Below, in pieces: positions 45,003 to 54,462 of a stretch of DNA of 64,000 bases. The position numbers and the translations under genes were made by a program. Numbering within the stretch: the stretch's first letter is position 1; each line of letters begins with the position of its first letter. The notes under the pieces are model-generated. The model searched no databases. It saw nothing but the letters and a program-made list of their open reading frames with translations, and was not told the origin of the DNA. This DNA is from CAKZNE01 sp040222435 (GTDB lineage: Bacteria > Bacteroidota > Bacteroidia > Flavobacteriales > Schleiferiaceae). Location of the stretch: contig OZ243107.1 in assembly GCA_965212245.1 (NCBI GenBank), forward strand, positions 1,054,001 to 1,118,000. Reading direction: 5' to 3'.

Positions 45003-45485
45003 TTAGTTTTCATCGGGCTCTGCTGCAGGTGGAGCGGGAGGTGCAGGGGGCGTTGGTGGAGCTGGAATGTTTCCCATGTTCTTTTGAAACTCCTGGCTCC
45101 AGGCCTGCATTTGTCCAGAAAATTCTTCCGCCCACTCCTCCATGCGCTCCCCGTTCTCTTCGGCCCAGGCTTCCATACGAGGCCCGTTTTCCTCAGCCCA
45201 GGCTTCCATACGTTCTGCAAAAGCTTCCATCTGGGCTTCAAAAGCCTCTGACCGCTTTTCAAAAGCTTCCTGCCGGGCTTCACGCTCTTCATCCGTCATG
45301 GACTCATCCTGGCTGAAAGCTTCCAGCTTTTTCTTCATATCAGCTGAAAAGTTTTCTACTTCCGCTTCCATCTTACTCAGTTGCCGGTTTAATTCCTGCA
45401 TCCTTTCGGAGTCTTCTTTATTTTCATTTTGGGCATATACCGCCCCCGTAAGCGCTAGTGCGCAGATTACTAAAGCTTTTTTCAT
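45003..45485 (-). CDS. Small exported hendecad-repeat protein with Pro-rich tail
   Basis: A 160-aa protein with a signal peptide (MKKALVICALALTGAVYAQ). The mature part is a very acidic helix. Four consecutive 11-residue units begin with Met and hold a Trp at position 4 (MEAWAEENGPR, MEAWAEENGER, MEEWAEEFSGQ, MQAWSQEFQKN), preceded by similar shorter units. The tail is APPTPPAPPAPPAAEP. Eleven-residue periodicity suggests a right-handed coiled coil or surface-lying helix. It lies 11 bases after the anti-sigma gene and 23 bases before the barrel protein, so it belongs to the operon. No homologous family is recognised. Confidence 0.8.
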   Translation of the reverse strand: MKKALVICALALTGAVYAQNENKEDSERMQELNRQLSKMEAEVENFSADMKKKLEAFSQDESMTDEEREARQEAFEKRSEAFEAQMEAFAERMEAWAEENGPRMEAWAEENGERMEEWAEEFSGQMQAWSQEFQKNMGNIPAPPTPPAPPAPPAAEPDEN

Positions 45486-45496
45486 GTGAATTGGGT

Positions 45497-46225
45497 TTAG
45501 TTATTAAACAGTTTGCCTAAATTTATCTGTAGTTGAGGTTTCCCCCTGGTGCCTGATTTAGGCAGCTCAACCGGCTCTCCATTCAATAAGTTATTGAATT
45601 GGTTGTTGGCATAGGCAAATACTTTTTCTTTCAGCTTGGGCTTGCCCGTTGTTTCATCCTCAGGCTCTTCGTTTGCGTAAAAGCTTTTTTGTGTAACGGG
45701 TACTACATATTTTAATTTAAGCACCGGTTTTTTTACTTCTGAAGCTACTTCCAGCTCTACACTTTCGGGTTCAAAATCATCATTAGACGCTAATTGTTCT
45801 TCATCCGCTACCTCTGGTTCTTCCTGTACAAAACGATAATCCTTTACATTAGAATGGCGCATGAGGGGCACTATTTCACGTTTAACAGGCTCGCTCTTTT
45901 TTTGACTTTTTTTCTCCCCGGATGCTTTTTTTTCTGTATCCGTTTTTTGCGCTCCCTGTTTTTCAGGCTCCTGATCCTGCCGGATTACTGTTCCGGGTTC
46001 CACATGAAGCAAAGCCGTTTGGTTTTGCGTGAAGTAAACCCAGGTAGAAAGACCCATAAAAAGCGTAACCACGGCAGCCCGCATCCAATAATACCCTTTG
46101 CGTTTGCCAGTGGAACCCTGGTCTATACCAGATTCAATTTTAGCCCATACCGCATCTGAGGGTTTTAACTCCCGGTTCTCCAGCTGCTTTTTAAAAAGCT
46201 CATCAATCGGGTTCTCTTCTTTCAT
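45497..46225 (-). CDS. Putative single-pass anti-sigma factor
   Basis: A 242-aa protein that begins in the cytoplasm (MKEENPIDELFKKQLENREL). It has one membrane helix at about residues 45-65 (WMRAAVVTLFMGLSTWVYF) and a periplasmic domain of about 175 residues rich in Lys/Glu (EKKASGEKKSQKKSEP). No zinc-type anti-sigma motif is seen, but a short N-terminal domain with DAVWAKIESGI, a TM helix and coupling to the sigma gene (4-base ATGA overlap) are the usual layout. It probably holds the sigma factor inactive until the envelope changes. No peptidase site is evident. Confidence 0.75.
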   Translation of the reverse strand: MKEENPIDELFKKQLENRELKPSDAVWAKIESGIDQGSTGKRKGYYWMRAAVVTLFMGLSTWVYFTQNQTALLHVEPGTVIRQDQEPEKQGAQKTDTEKKASGEKKSQKKSEPVKREIVPLMRHSNVKDYRFVQEEPEVADEEQLASNDDFEPESVELEVASEVKKPVLKLKYVVPVTQKSFYANEEPEDETTGKPKLKEKVFAYANNQFNNLLNGEPVELPKSGTRGKPQLQINLGKLFNN

Positions 46226-46785
46226 TGCTCTTTATATAAAAGTTCGTTCTTCTCTAATTGGTGTCTCAGTACTTTCCTGGCTTTACTTAACTGCGATTTT
46301 GAAGTGTTTTCTGAAATACTCAGCATTTCTCCGATTTCCCGGTGTGTGTAACCCTCTACTGCATACAGGTTAAATACCGTTCTGTAGCCCAGCGGTAGTT
46401 CACTGATCATCTGCATCAGGTGATCCGCTTCCCAATGGTCGCTAAGGTTTTGATGAGAAAGAGCCTGATGGTTTTCTTCCTCAACCTCAACAAACAGGTT
46501 TTTTTGGTAGCGAATGTAGTTCAGTGACTCGTTGATCATTATCCTGCGGATCCACCCCCCCAGGTTACCTTCTGCTTTAAACTGATCCAGTTTGGAAAAC
46601 ACCTTAATAAAAGCGTTGGAAAGAACTTCTTCGGCATCTTCAATGGTTTTTACGTACCGTCTGCATACCCCCAGCATTTGTCCACAAAACCGGTTGTAAA
46701 GCTCTCGCTGTGCGCGGCTATCGCCTTTCAGGCATTGCCTGATCAGTTTTTGTTGATTAGTTGGTAGTTGTAGCAGTTTTCCCAT
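46222..46785 (-). CDS. ECF-type RNA polymerase sigma factor
   Basis: A 187-aa sigma-70 family protein with only regions 2 and 4. Region 2 is YNRFCGQMLGVCRRYVKTIEDAEEVLSNAFIKVFSKLDQF, quoted here in part by its core residues 30-69, followed by GWIRRIMINESLNYIR. Region 4 is ISELPLGYRTVFNLYAVEG and YTHREIGEMLSISENTSKSQLSKAR (helix-turn-helix). It heads the four-gene operon 43654-46785 and should direct transcription of unknown target promoters; autoregulation is common in the family but not visible here. Confidence 0.93.
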   Translation of the reverse strand: MGKLLQLPTNQQKLIRQCLKGDSRAQRELYNRFCGQMLGVCRRYVKTIEDAEEVLSNAFIKVFSKLDQFKAEGNLGGWIRRIMINESLNYIRYQKNLFVEVEEENHQALSHQNLSDHWEADHLMQMISELPLGYRTVFNLYAVEGYTHREIGEMLSISENTSKSQLSKARKVLRHQLEKNELLYKEQ

Positions 46786-46822
46786 TTTTTAGATTGCCAT
46801 CACTTTAATGACACTGGTTAAG

Positions 46823-46830
46823 CAAAGATA
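46823..46830 (-). promoter_or_regulatory. Candidate -7 box (TATCTTTG) of the sigma operon
   Basis: Minus-strand TATCTTTG, 37 bases before the sigma gene ATG, is a full match to the housekeeping TAnnTTTG box. The nearest upstream TTG (46857-46859) is 26 bases away, longer than normal, so the promoter may need help or be weak. Confidence 0.4.
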
Positions 46831-46892
46831 CGTTGCCTGAGCCTGAAATTTTTTTACAAGCCATTTCAAATTACTGATTATCAGAAAATAAA

Positions 46893-46916
46893 AACCCCCT
46901 GCATGCAGGGGGGGTA
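46893..46916 (-). terminator. Palindromic terminator of the 806-aa T9SS protein gene
   Basis: The perfect palindrome CCCCCTGCATGCAGGGGG is flanked by A-runs on the left, giving a U-tail on the minus strand. It lies 23 bases past the gene end at 46939. The same palindrome recurs at 49536-49557. Confidence 0.85.
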
Positions 46917-46938
46917 ATAGGTTGAGGGAACGGGTAAA

Positions 46939-49359
46939 TCAGTTCTCTGATAAAACTATTCGATAGGTAGCCCCCTCTGCTTTTAGAAAATAGACACCCC
47001 CAGGTAAGTTACCCAGCTCCTGAGTACTTATTATTTCCCCCATGAGGCTTATTTTTCTCAATACCTTACCGGTATTACTACATAACAAAAGTGTGGTCTT
47101 CAGGCCTGAGGGGTTTTTAATGTTAATTCGGCCTGCCGTGGGGTTAGGAAAAACCTGAAGCGATTGCTCAGCAAGGCCATAATCCATAATAGAAATATTG
47201 CTCACTATTGAAGTACGGGCGTGGTTGGTGTGTACAGCCGGCTGATAATCAAAGTAAATTTCTGCATCATTGTCAATAGTATCTCCTGCGTCCAAAGCAT
47301 CATTCACACCAAGTGTAAAGCGTAAATACCCCTGGCTGCCTTCGTAATCTGTGCCACTATCCGGAAGCATAATATTATCAAAAGTCCATATTAATATATT
47401 TTCGTCCAGCCTAAATGTAAAGGGGTGGCTAGCAGATTCAATTAAAATGTCTTCATGTTGTAAGCTTGCGTCCAGAGAATCGACTATAACCACCTTGTGT
47501 GCAGGAGCTGTTCCTGTGTTTTGAAAACGGATCATATAATCAAGATTCCTGGTCATAGAACCGATGGTATAAGCACTGGCCTGCTTATCATTAGGGTCAA
47601 CTGCTGCCACAATAGTTTGTTGTAAGGTATCTGTATTGTCAGACAAATCCGAATCTCCTGGCAAAGGACCTAAAGTAGATGTCCAAACCAAAGTATCACC
47701 AATAGAGTTACTGGCAACATCAATCTTAGCATATATTTTAAACTCCCGTGTTTCCAAAGGCTGAAGGTTTGAAAGGCTGAAGGTATATGTGTTACCATTA
47801 ACCGAAACAGGCGTTTGAGCAGTATTTGTTACGGTTACTGTGGGAGGGACTTCTACACTCACATCCAAAGAAGGGATGGCCGTATTGCCAGGGTTTCCCA
47901 CTTTTGCAATATAAGTGGTTAAAAAGCCGTGGTTGGCTACAAAACCTGTTCTACAATCCATAATGGTTAATCCGTCAATAGGCGTATTATGGCTTAATCC
48001 TAAATCCTGTATTACACCCTGTCCTGCAGAAAGTGTAACGCTTAACGGTGTGCTACAATTTAAGGTGAGGTTTTTTCCAATTGCTGAGGCCGGTCCAACT
48101 GTTTTAAAACTATAGGTTCCGGGCTGTACACCAATACTGTACTCCCCAACCCCATTAGTAACTGAGGTGGCCTGGTTAACCAAGCCTACCTTTATATTAG
48201 GTAGCAAGGTTTCTCCTGAGTCCAACACACAATTGCTATTGGGATCTAAAAACACTTTCCCGCTTATTGTTGAAAAACCGGATGATGTTTTGAACGCCTG
48301 ATTATAGTTTAGTCCATTGAACACCATCATTGATTGGGAAAAAACATACATGTCTGATCCCAAAACCTCAACCCCCACCAGACGGATTGGGGCATTCGCA
48401 ATTTGAGTAGCCTTGGACCCATCAAACTCACTGATGTACTCCGAAGCCCCGTTGTTTCTTCCTATTGAATCTCCTACTATATACAGCTTATTGTTGAATT
48501 CGGCTACATCCCTTATGGGATGTCTCAGGATATCTTCAAAGTGAATAGTGTCTCCACTAAAACGATAAACCTTTGGAAAGCTAACACCGGCATGCACATA
48601 CGTATTACCCTGAAAGGTAAAAATCCCGGTACGGCCATCAATTACTGCATTTACAGCACCGTTCACATGGTTAACTACCATATCCCACTGATTGCCATTT
48701 AACTTCGCCAGGCCAATCGGGTGGCTGCTGCTATCCGAGGGCTGGCCGATTATAAAGAGATCATTATTTATCTTTTGAATATCAGCAACGTCCTTCATAT
48801 CTGGCGGGCTTACAGGCCACTGCTTGAGCGCTGACCCATCATAGCTAACTACATCCCTATAAATTGTTCCTCCGATATCCACGTGAAACTTTCCTAAAAT
48901 GAAAAGCTCTCCATCCACAACTTCTATATGACTCATGGATCCTGCATCATTAGACTGCGGACTGGTATCTATTGAAAATATAGTATTCCACGAATTTCCA
49001 TCAAAAACCATCACTTCCCGCTGAAAACCCCACGAAAGCAAATAAATATTGCCATTCATAACCGCAATACCATGTGCCCAGTCGGTTGTGGGTGGCACTG
49101 GTAACGTAGACCAGCTTAAACCATTCCATACCATTACCTTTGTTTCTCTTAGAAGAAATGGTATCACTGGTCCGATGGTGTTACAATAAGCCACATATAT
49201 TTTACCATTGGCACTTGTAGTATGCATAGTTCCTGAAACTCTGCGAACTGGCTCAGGAATTCCACCACCTACAGGAGCCCAGGTTTGGGCTTGTGCTTGA
49301 TGATTCAATACACTACCACCACAGGCAAATAATATAAGTACGATTATCCTCCAGCTCAT
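46939..49359 (-). CDS. T9SS-secreted protein with propeller-like and DUF7619-like domains (806 aa)
   Basis: It has a signal peptide (ending LNHQAQAQ) and about 330 residues of short beta repeats with W-(N/D)G-x-(S/N)W motifs (MVWNGLSWSTLP, VFDGNSWNTI), probably a beta-propeller. A Cna-B/SdrD-like domain follows (FLDPNSNCVLDSGETLLPNIKVGL, residues about 380-460 in part). A DUF11-like region ends in the conserved repeat domain VDPNDKQASAYTI ... RFQNTGTAPAHKVVIVDSLD ... DNDAEIYFDYQPAVHTNHA. The T9SS sorting domain starts at LQVFPNPTAGRINI. It is a surface or released protein of unknown role, paralogous to the next gene with the same domain order. Confidence 0.9.
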   Translation of the reverse strand: MSWRIIVLILFACGGSVLNHQAQAQTWAPVGGGIPEPVRRVSGTMHTTSANGKIYVAYCNTIGPVIPFLLRETKVMVWNGLSWSTLPVPPTTDWAHGIAVMNGNIYLLSWGFQREVMVFDGNSWNTIFSIDTSPQSNDAGSMSHIEVVDGELFILGKFHVDIGGTIYRDVVSYDGSALKQWPVSPPDMKDVADIQKINNDLFIIGQPSDSSSHPIGLAKLNGNQWDMVVNHVNGAVNAVIDGRTGIFTFQGNTYVHAGVSFPKVYRFSGDTIHFEDILRHPIRDVAEFNNKLYIVGDSIGRNNGASEYISEFDGSKATQIANAPIRLVGVEVLGSDMYVFSQSMMVFNGLNYNQAFKTSSGFSTISGKVFLDPNSNCVLDSGETLLPNIKVGLVNQATSVTNGVGEYSIGVQPGTYSFKTVGPASAIGKNLTLNCSTPLSVTLSAGQGVIQDLGLSHNTPIDGLTIMDCRTGFVANHGFLTTYIAKVGNPGNTAIPSLDVSVEVPPTVTVTNTAQTPVSVNGNTYTFSLSNLQPLETREFKIYAKIDVASNSIGDTLVWTSTLGPLPGDSDLSDNTDTLQQTIVAAVDPNDKQASAYTIGSMTRNLDYMIRFQNTGTAPAHKVVIVDSLDASLQHEDILIESASHPFTFRLDENILIWTFDNIMLPDSGTDYEGSQGYLRFTLGVNDALDAGDTIDNDAEIYFDYQPAVHTNHARTSIVSNISIMDYGLAEQSLQVFPNPTAGRINIKNPSGLKTTLLLCSNTGKVLRKISLMGEIISTQELGNLPGGVYFLKAEGATYRIVLSEN

Positions 49360-49535
49360 ACGTTTAGGTTTTTATTATTTACGGTTAAAAAAACACTTTT
49401 TAGTTAGAACCCTTTGTAATAGTTAGTCAAGGGTTCACTCTATTTATTAGTAGACACCCTTTCACGGAAGATGAGGGTCATCAAATATTGCCGGCTCCAT
49501 CAATATCAAAAGATTCTAAATGTTCTAAATCAAAA

Positions 49536-49557
49536 AACCCCCTGCATGCAGGGGGTT
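49536..49557 (-). terminator. Palindromic terminator of the 787-aa paralogue
   Basis: The stem AACCCCCTGCA / TGCAGGGGGTT is followed by a U-tract on the minus strand. It lies about 90 bases after the stop at 49645 and shares its 18-base core with the hairpin at 46893-46916. Confidence 0.75.
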
Positions 49558-49644
49558 GGAGGAACTGTTGCAGCCAACACTTTAGTGAAGGGAGTGCAGG
49601 GGGATGCTACAACCGCTCAGGCGTCTATGAAAAAGCTTACTTTC

Positions 49645-52008
49645 TTAATTGCTAAGTATAATCCGGTATGTTTCATTTTCAGAGCTCAACAGGTACATTC
49701 CGGCTGGCAGTCCGCTCAGGTCATAGGATACCTCTGTTCCGGTTTCAACTTCAAATCGTTTTACCGGCTGACCCATAGTGTTTAACAACATTAATTCCTG
49801 GCTGTTGGCTGCTATGTTCCGTATATGGATTATATCACGCGCTGGGTTAGGGTATACTTCAATAAACCTTTGTCCCTGGGATAATTCAATTACAGAAATG
49901 TTCTTTACAATTGTAGTGAGAGCATGATTGGTATGCACAGGTTGCTGAAAGTCAAAATAGATCTCTGCATCATTATCAATAATAGCTCCTTCGGGAAGGC
50001 TGGGATCTACACCCATAGAAAAACGGATGTACCCCTGACTACCGGCCATATCCGTGGCGCTATCCGGCAGAAGTATATTATTAAAAGTCCAGGTGAGTAC
50101 GTTGTTTTGAATCTGCAGATCATACTCGTGGCTGGCCGATATCATTTCAAGCTGATCAGGATATAGGTATGCTTCTACGGTATCTACTACCACAACTTTA
50201 TGGGCTACATCATTACCCGTGTTCTGAAAACGGATCTGGTATTCCAAACGAGATGTGCCTGGCTCTACCTCGGTAAATTCAGCTTGTTTATCATTGGGAT
50301 CGTATGCGCCCACCACTTCTTGCCAAAGATCAGACAGGTTGTTGGCGGTATTGATTTCTCCGCTGGCGGTGGTTACAGAAGAACTGAATAAAAGTGAGTC
50401 TCCCATGCTAACTACAGACGTGTCAATGGTAACTTCAAAGTTTGCGGTCCATGTCTCCAGGCTGTTTAAAGAGCTGATGCTCCAGGTATACACGCTTCCA
50501 CTTTGAGAGGCATAAGCCGGGGAGGCGTTCATAATTTGCAAACCAGCCGGAACGCTTACATCAACTGAAATACCTGTTTCGTTGGTAGGGCCTGCATTAA
50601 TTACATCTAAATGGTAATTTTCGTCAAAGCCAAAACGTGCTCTCCACCAGGCATTGATTTCAGATAAAAGGTCAGGCGTAGTAATCGTGATTTCTGAAGC
50701 AATATCCTGCTGAGCGGTTTGATTACTTACTAGTACCACCGGTGTTGAACTACAGGAAGAGCTGGCAATGTGTTGATGACTGATGTGAGTATAGTTCACA
50801 TTTCCCACGGTGTAAGTGCCCGGGTTAAGACCTAATGCATAATTTCCGTACTTATCAGTAGACGAAATTATATTTCCGGGATTAATCTCAACAAAAGCGG
50901 AGTGTAAACCTATTTCGCCTGAAGATAACTGGCAATCTGAATTCTGATCCAGAAATACATTTCCCTGCAGTATAGAAACATCACCCAGGGTAGAAACAAC
51001 ACCATTATAGGTCACACCATTAATCGAGGTGAAATTACCTGCGCCATACAGGGTGCTGCCGTCAGTGGTAATACTACGCAGGTAGTAGTTGGGAGCATTT
51101 TGCAGGGGAACGATGTTCTGCCCGTCAAAAAGAGCAAGAGACTTTCGGGTATTGCTGGATCCGGGACCAAACTCACCGGCCAGGTAAAAATCACCATTAT
51201 ACATTTGATAATCTGATACACTTACTGCTCCCGCAATGGTGTTCACCAGTTTTATAGAGTCGTTTTCTACAACAAATACAGAGTTTCCGGAATTATAGCC
51301 AAAACCAAACAGTTTTTGTCCATCCGTAATAATGGTTCTGAACTCTTGGTTGGTTATGGTACTATTGTCAAAATTATGAGCTGCAAAATCCCAGCTCGTT
51401 CCGTCATAAGTCCACAGGTTGGTAGGCACGGTGAGTGATGAGTCACTGTTAACCAAAACCTGAATGTTTCCGTTAAACTCTAAAACCTGGTTGCCTCCGT
51501 ATAAGTTGCCACTGTAACCCACATCTGGCAATATGGTCCAGCTGGCTCCGTCATACTCTGCCGCAATATAGTTACCCGGGCTGGTGTTGCTAAACTGGCC
51601 ACTCACTACAAGCTTATTATTTATAATAGCCATTTCTCCAAGCCAGCCTGTGGCAGGGGGTAAGCTAACGGCAGACCAGGTGGTTCCGTCAAATTTTTGT
51701 ATTCCACCGTTCACAATTACATATACGCTACCCTGGTAGCCTATAAGGTCCGTTATGTAAGTCCATCCGGAAAGAGAAACCGAGGGTAAAGTTGTCCAGC
51801 TGCTTCCATCCCATTTATACATTTTCAAAGCACTGGGGCTGCCACCATCTGCTTCCGCTACATAGAGATCCCCGTTATAATGGATGGTTTGCACATTGGT
51901 AATCTGGTTTTGCTGGGGGTGAATACCTCCGCCCACAGGCAGCCAGGTTTGAGCCAAGGCAAAATTGGCTGTTAAAAGCATAAAAAGTAGTTGTACCGAT
52001 CGTTTCAT
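49645..52008 (-). CDS. T9SS-secreted paralogue with propeller-like and DUF7619-like domains (787 aa)
   Basis: The ATG at 52006-52008 opens a signal peptide (KRSVQLLFMLLTANFALAQ); a longer frame adds 26 residues before it and is unlikely. Domain order matches the 806-aa neighbour: repeats such as YKWDGSSWTTLPSVS and AEYDGASWTILPDVG, then FLDQNSDCQLSSGEIGLHSA, a DUF11-like part, and AYDPNDKQAEFTEVEPG with RFQNTGNDVAHKVVVVDTV and DNDAEIYFDFQQPVHTNHA. The T9SS sorting domain begins IEVYPNPARDIIHI. Repeat parts have diverged strongly while the last 200 residues remain close. Likely displayed or released at the cell surface. Confidence 0.9.
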   Translation of the reverse strand: MKRSVQLLFMLLTANFALAQTWLPVGGGIHPQQNQITNVQTIHYNGDLYVAEADGGSPSALKMYKWDGSSWTTLPSVSLSGWTYITDLIGYQGSVYVIVNGGIQKFDGTTWSAVSLPPATGWLGEMAIINNKLVVSGQFSNTSPGNYIAAEYDGASWTILPDVGYSGNLYGGNQVLEFNGNIQVLVNSDSSLTVPTNLWTYDGTSWDFAAHNFDNSTITNQEFRTIITDGQKLFGFGYNSGNSVFVVENDSIKLVNTIAGAVSVSDYQMYNGDFYLAGEFGPGSSNTRKSLALFDGQNIVPLQNAPNYYLRSITTDGSTLYGAGNFTSINGVTYNGVVSTLGDVSILQGNVFLDQNSDCQLSSGEIGLHSAFVEINPGNIISSTDKYGNYALGLNPGTYTVGNVNYTHISHQHIASSSCSSTPVVLVSNQTAQQDIASEITITTPDLLSEINAWWRARFGFDENYHLDVINAGPTNETGISVDVSVPAGLQIMNASPAYASQSGSVYTWSISSLNSLETWTANFEVTIDTSVVSMGDSLLFSSSVTTASGEINTANNLSDLWQEVVGAYDPNDKQAEFTEVEPGTSRLEYQIRFQNTGNDVAHKVVVVDTVEAYLYPDQLEMISASHEYDLQIQNNVLTWTFNNILLPDSATDMAGSQGYIRFSMGVDPSLPEGAIIDNDAEIYFDFQQPVHTNHALTTIVKNISVIELSQGQRFIEVYPNPARDIIHIRNIAANSQELMLLNTMGQPVKRFEVETGTEVSYDLSGLPAGMYLLSSENETYRIILSN

Positions 52009-52279
52009 AATATCTGATTTTAAATTTTGGAGGTTTAGTTGGAAAACCTTTTTTATAGTACTCCCACAACCCACCTGACCTGACATAGAAAACCCTTTTT
52101 CTTCATAATTAATTAGCGCACGCTGGGTCTGGTGAGTTTCCGGTGCGTTTTCGCTATTAATTGCGGCAACTATAAAAGCTAAACCTTTTACCCTATCTCG
52201 TCCTTAGAGAAGGAGACAGTTAAAATTAATTTCTTCATAACCAGCTACCCTTAACATTCTATTACCTTTAGCACCCAAT

Positions 52280-54418
52280 ATGAGTAAACCGAAAAAAGAA
52301 AAAAGAAAGAACCGGAGGCTGATCAAGATTGAATCAGCTATTCGAAATGCATTGAAAGAAGAGCCCTTAAAGAGCTTTAATTACAAGCAGGTTTCTGCTA
52401 AGATCAACATCCGCGACAGTTATGAGCGACAGGCCGTTTTAGAAGTCCTGGAAAAATTAGCTAAAGACGGAACCATTGAGGAGCCTTCACGCGGGAAGTA
52501 CCGCTTTAAACACACGGAAAACTTTATTACCGGACGGGTAGATATGACTGCCAAGGGTTCTGCCTATGTAATAAGTGAGGACCGTGAAACCGATGTGTAC
52601 ATTACACCTAAAAACTTAAACCAGGCCCTGCATGGTGACCAGGTAAAGGTGCTGCTGTTTGCCCAGCGAAAGAATAAAAAGCCTGAAGGGGAGGTTGTGG
52701 AAATACTGGAACGCTCACGTGAAGAGTTTGTGGGTGTTATCCAGTTATCTAAGAATTATGGCTTCCTGATACCGGATAGCAGAAAAATGCTGGTGGATAT
52801 TTACATCCCTAAAGAGTCGCTCAATGGTGCCAAAGAAGGTCAAAAGGCTATAGCACGTATTACCGACTGGCCCGAAAAGGCCAGCAGCCCGTTTGGTGAA
52901 ATAACGGAAGTACTGGGGAACCCTGGCGACCACGAAGTAGAGATCCACTCCATTTTAGCCGAATATGACTTACCACGCTTTTTTCCCCATGAGGTAGAAG
53001 CCGAGGCCGAACGTATACCGGATACACTTGATCCGAAAGAAATAGCCAGGCGCAGGGATTTTCGTGATGTACTGACCTTTACCATTGACCCGGTAGATGC
53101 TAAGGATTTTGATGATGCCCTGTCCTTACGCAAACTGGAAAACGGGCATTGGGAGGTCGGTGTTCATATTGCGGATGTGACGCACTACATTGATGATAAA
53201 AGTCAGCTTGAAGAAGAAGCGGTAAAACGCGGGACCTCTGTTTACCTGGTGGACAGAGTGGTGCCTATGCTTCCTGAAAAGCTTTCCAATAAAGTTTGTT
53301 CGCTACGTCCTAATGAAGAGAAATATACCTTTTCCGCTGTTTTTGAAATGGACGAAGAAGCCCAGGTGCATAAACGTTGGTTTGGGCGCACGGTAATCAA
53401 TTCCGATCGCAGGTTTACCTATGAGGAAGCCCAGGAGGTAATTGAGACCGGTAAGGGTGACCTTCAGGATGAAATACTCTTGCTGGACGGTATGGCTAAG
53501 AAACTTCGCAAAGGCCGGATGCGCAGCGGAGCCATTGCTTTTGACAGTATTGAGGTGAAGTTCCACCTCAATGAAAAAGCCGAGCCTATAGGGGTCTATT
53601 TTAAGGAGAGTAAGGACGCCAACCACCTTATTGAAGAATTTATGCTGCTGGCCAACCGTAGCGTGGCGGAATTCATTGGCAGGGCAAAAGACGGTAAGCC
53701 CTCCGGGCAAACCTTTGTATACCGTATTCATGATAACCCGGACCCGGACAAACTCTTTGACCTGAATAATTTTGTGCGCCAGTTTGGATATTCGGTGAGC
53801 ACTAAAAACCGTAGCAGCATTTCGCAAAGCCTTAATAAGATGCTGAATGAAGTGAAAGGTAAGGGTGAAGCCAACATGATAGAGAAGCTTACCATCCGCA
53901 CCATGGCTAAAGCGGTATATAGCACCGATAATATTGGCCACTACGGACTGGCTTTTGACTATTATTCTCATTTTACCTCCCCTATCCGCAGGTATCCGGA
54001 TATGATGGTTCACCGTTTACTGCAACATTATCTGGACGGAGGTAAACCACCTTCTGCGGGGCCTTACGAAGACCTGTGTGAGCACGCTTCAGACCGGGAG
54101 CGACTGGCTACGGAAGCTGAGCGCGACTCCACAAAGTATATGCAGGTGAAGTTTATGGAAGATCAGGTTGGGGAAGAATTTATGGGCGTAATTTCAGGGG
54201 TAACCGAATGGGGTGTGTTTGTAGAGCTCATCGAAAGCCGCTGTGAAGGCATGATCCGTATCCGTGATTTTAAAGACGACTATTATGTATTTGATGAGCG
54301 AAACTTCTGTATAGAGGGTGAGCGAAACGGTAAAATATTTCAGCTGGGAGATCAGATTATGATACGTGTTAAAAGTGCGGACCTGGATAAAAAGCAACTG
54401 GATTTTGTTCCTGTTTGA
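52280..54418 (+). CDS. rnr: Ribonuclease R
   Basis: A 712-aa 3'-5' exoribonuclease. Order: N-terminal helix-turn-helix (residues about 15-80), OB-fold cold-shock domains (about 90-240, GYVMTAKGSAYVI-like, with VGVIQLSKNYGFLIPD), and the RNB catalytic domain with FTIDPVDAKDFDDALSL, whose aspartates bind metal. HYGLAFDYYSHFTSPIRRYPDMMVHR follows, and a C-terminal S1 domain (EFMGVISGVTEWGVFVEL). The Lys-rich tail of the enterobacterial enzyme is absent, as usual in Bacteroidota. It degrades structured RNA in the cytoplasm. The preceding 271-base gap separates it from the divergent T9SS gene. Confidence 0.96.
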   Translation: MSKPKKEKRKNRRLIKIESAIRNALKEEPLKSFNYKQVSAKINIRDSYERQAVLEVLEKLAKDGTIEEPSRGKYRFKHTENFITGRVDMTAKGSAYVISEDRETDVYITPKNLNQALHGDQVKVLLFAQRKNKKPEGEVVEILERSREEFVGVIQLSKNYGFLIPDSRKMLVDIYIPKESLNGAKEGQKAIARITDWPEKASSPFGEITEVLGNPGDHEVEIHSILAEYDLPRFFPHEVEAEAERIPDTLDPKEIARRRDFRDVLTFTIDPVDAKDFDDALSLRKLENGHWEVGVHIADVTHYIDDKSQLEEEAVKRGTSVYLVDRVVPMLPEKLSNKVCSLRPNEEKYTFSAVFEMDEEAQVHKRWFGRTVINSDRRFTYEEAQEVIETGKGDLQDEILLLDGMAKKLRKGRMRSGAIAFDSIEVKFHLNEKAEPIGVYFKESKDANHLIEEFMLLANRSVAEFIGRAKDGKPSGQTFVYRIHDNPDPDKLFDLNNFVRQFGYSVSTKNRSSISQSLNKMLNEVKGKGEANMIEKLTIRTMAKAVYSTDNIGHYGLAFDYYSHFTSPIRRYPDMMVHRLLQHYLDGGKPPSAGPYEDLCEHASDRERLATEAERDSTKYMQVKFMEDQVGEEFMGVISGVTEWGVFVELIESRCEGMIRIRDFKDDYYVFDERNFCIEGERNGKIFQLGDQIMIRVKSADLDKKQLDFVPV

Positions 54419-54462
54419 AAAACCTTAATTTTAACCTAACAGAACTATCAACCCGAAACAAC

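Noticed and set aside
52009..52086. 26-codon N-terminal extension of the 787-aa T9SS protein
   Set aside because: It would bury the signal peptide, which begins cleanly at the ATG 52006-52008.
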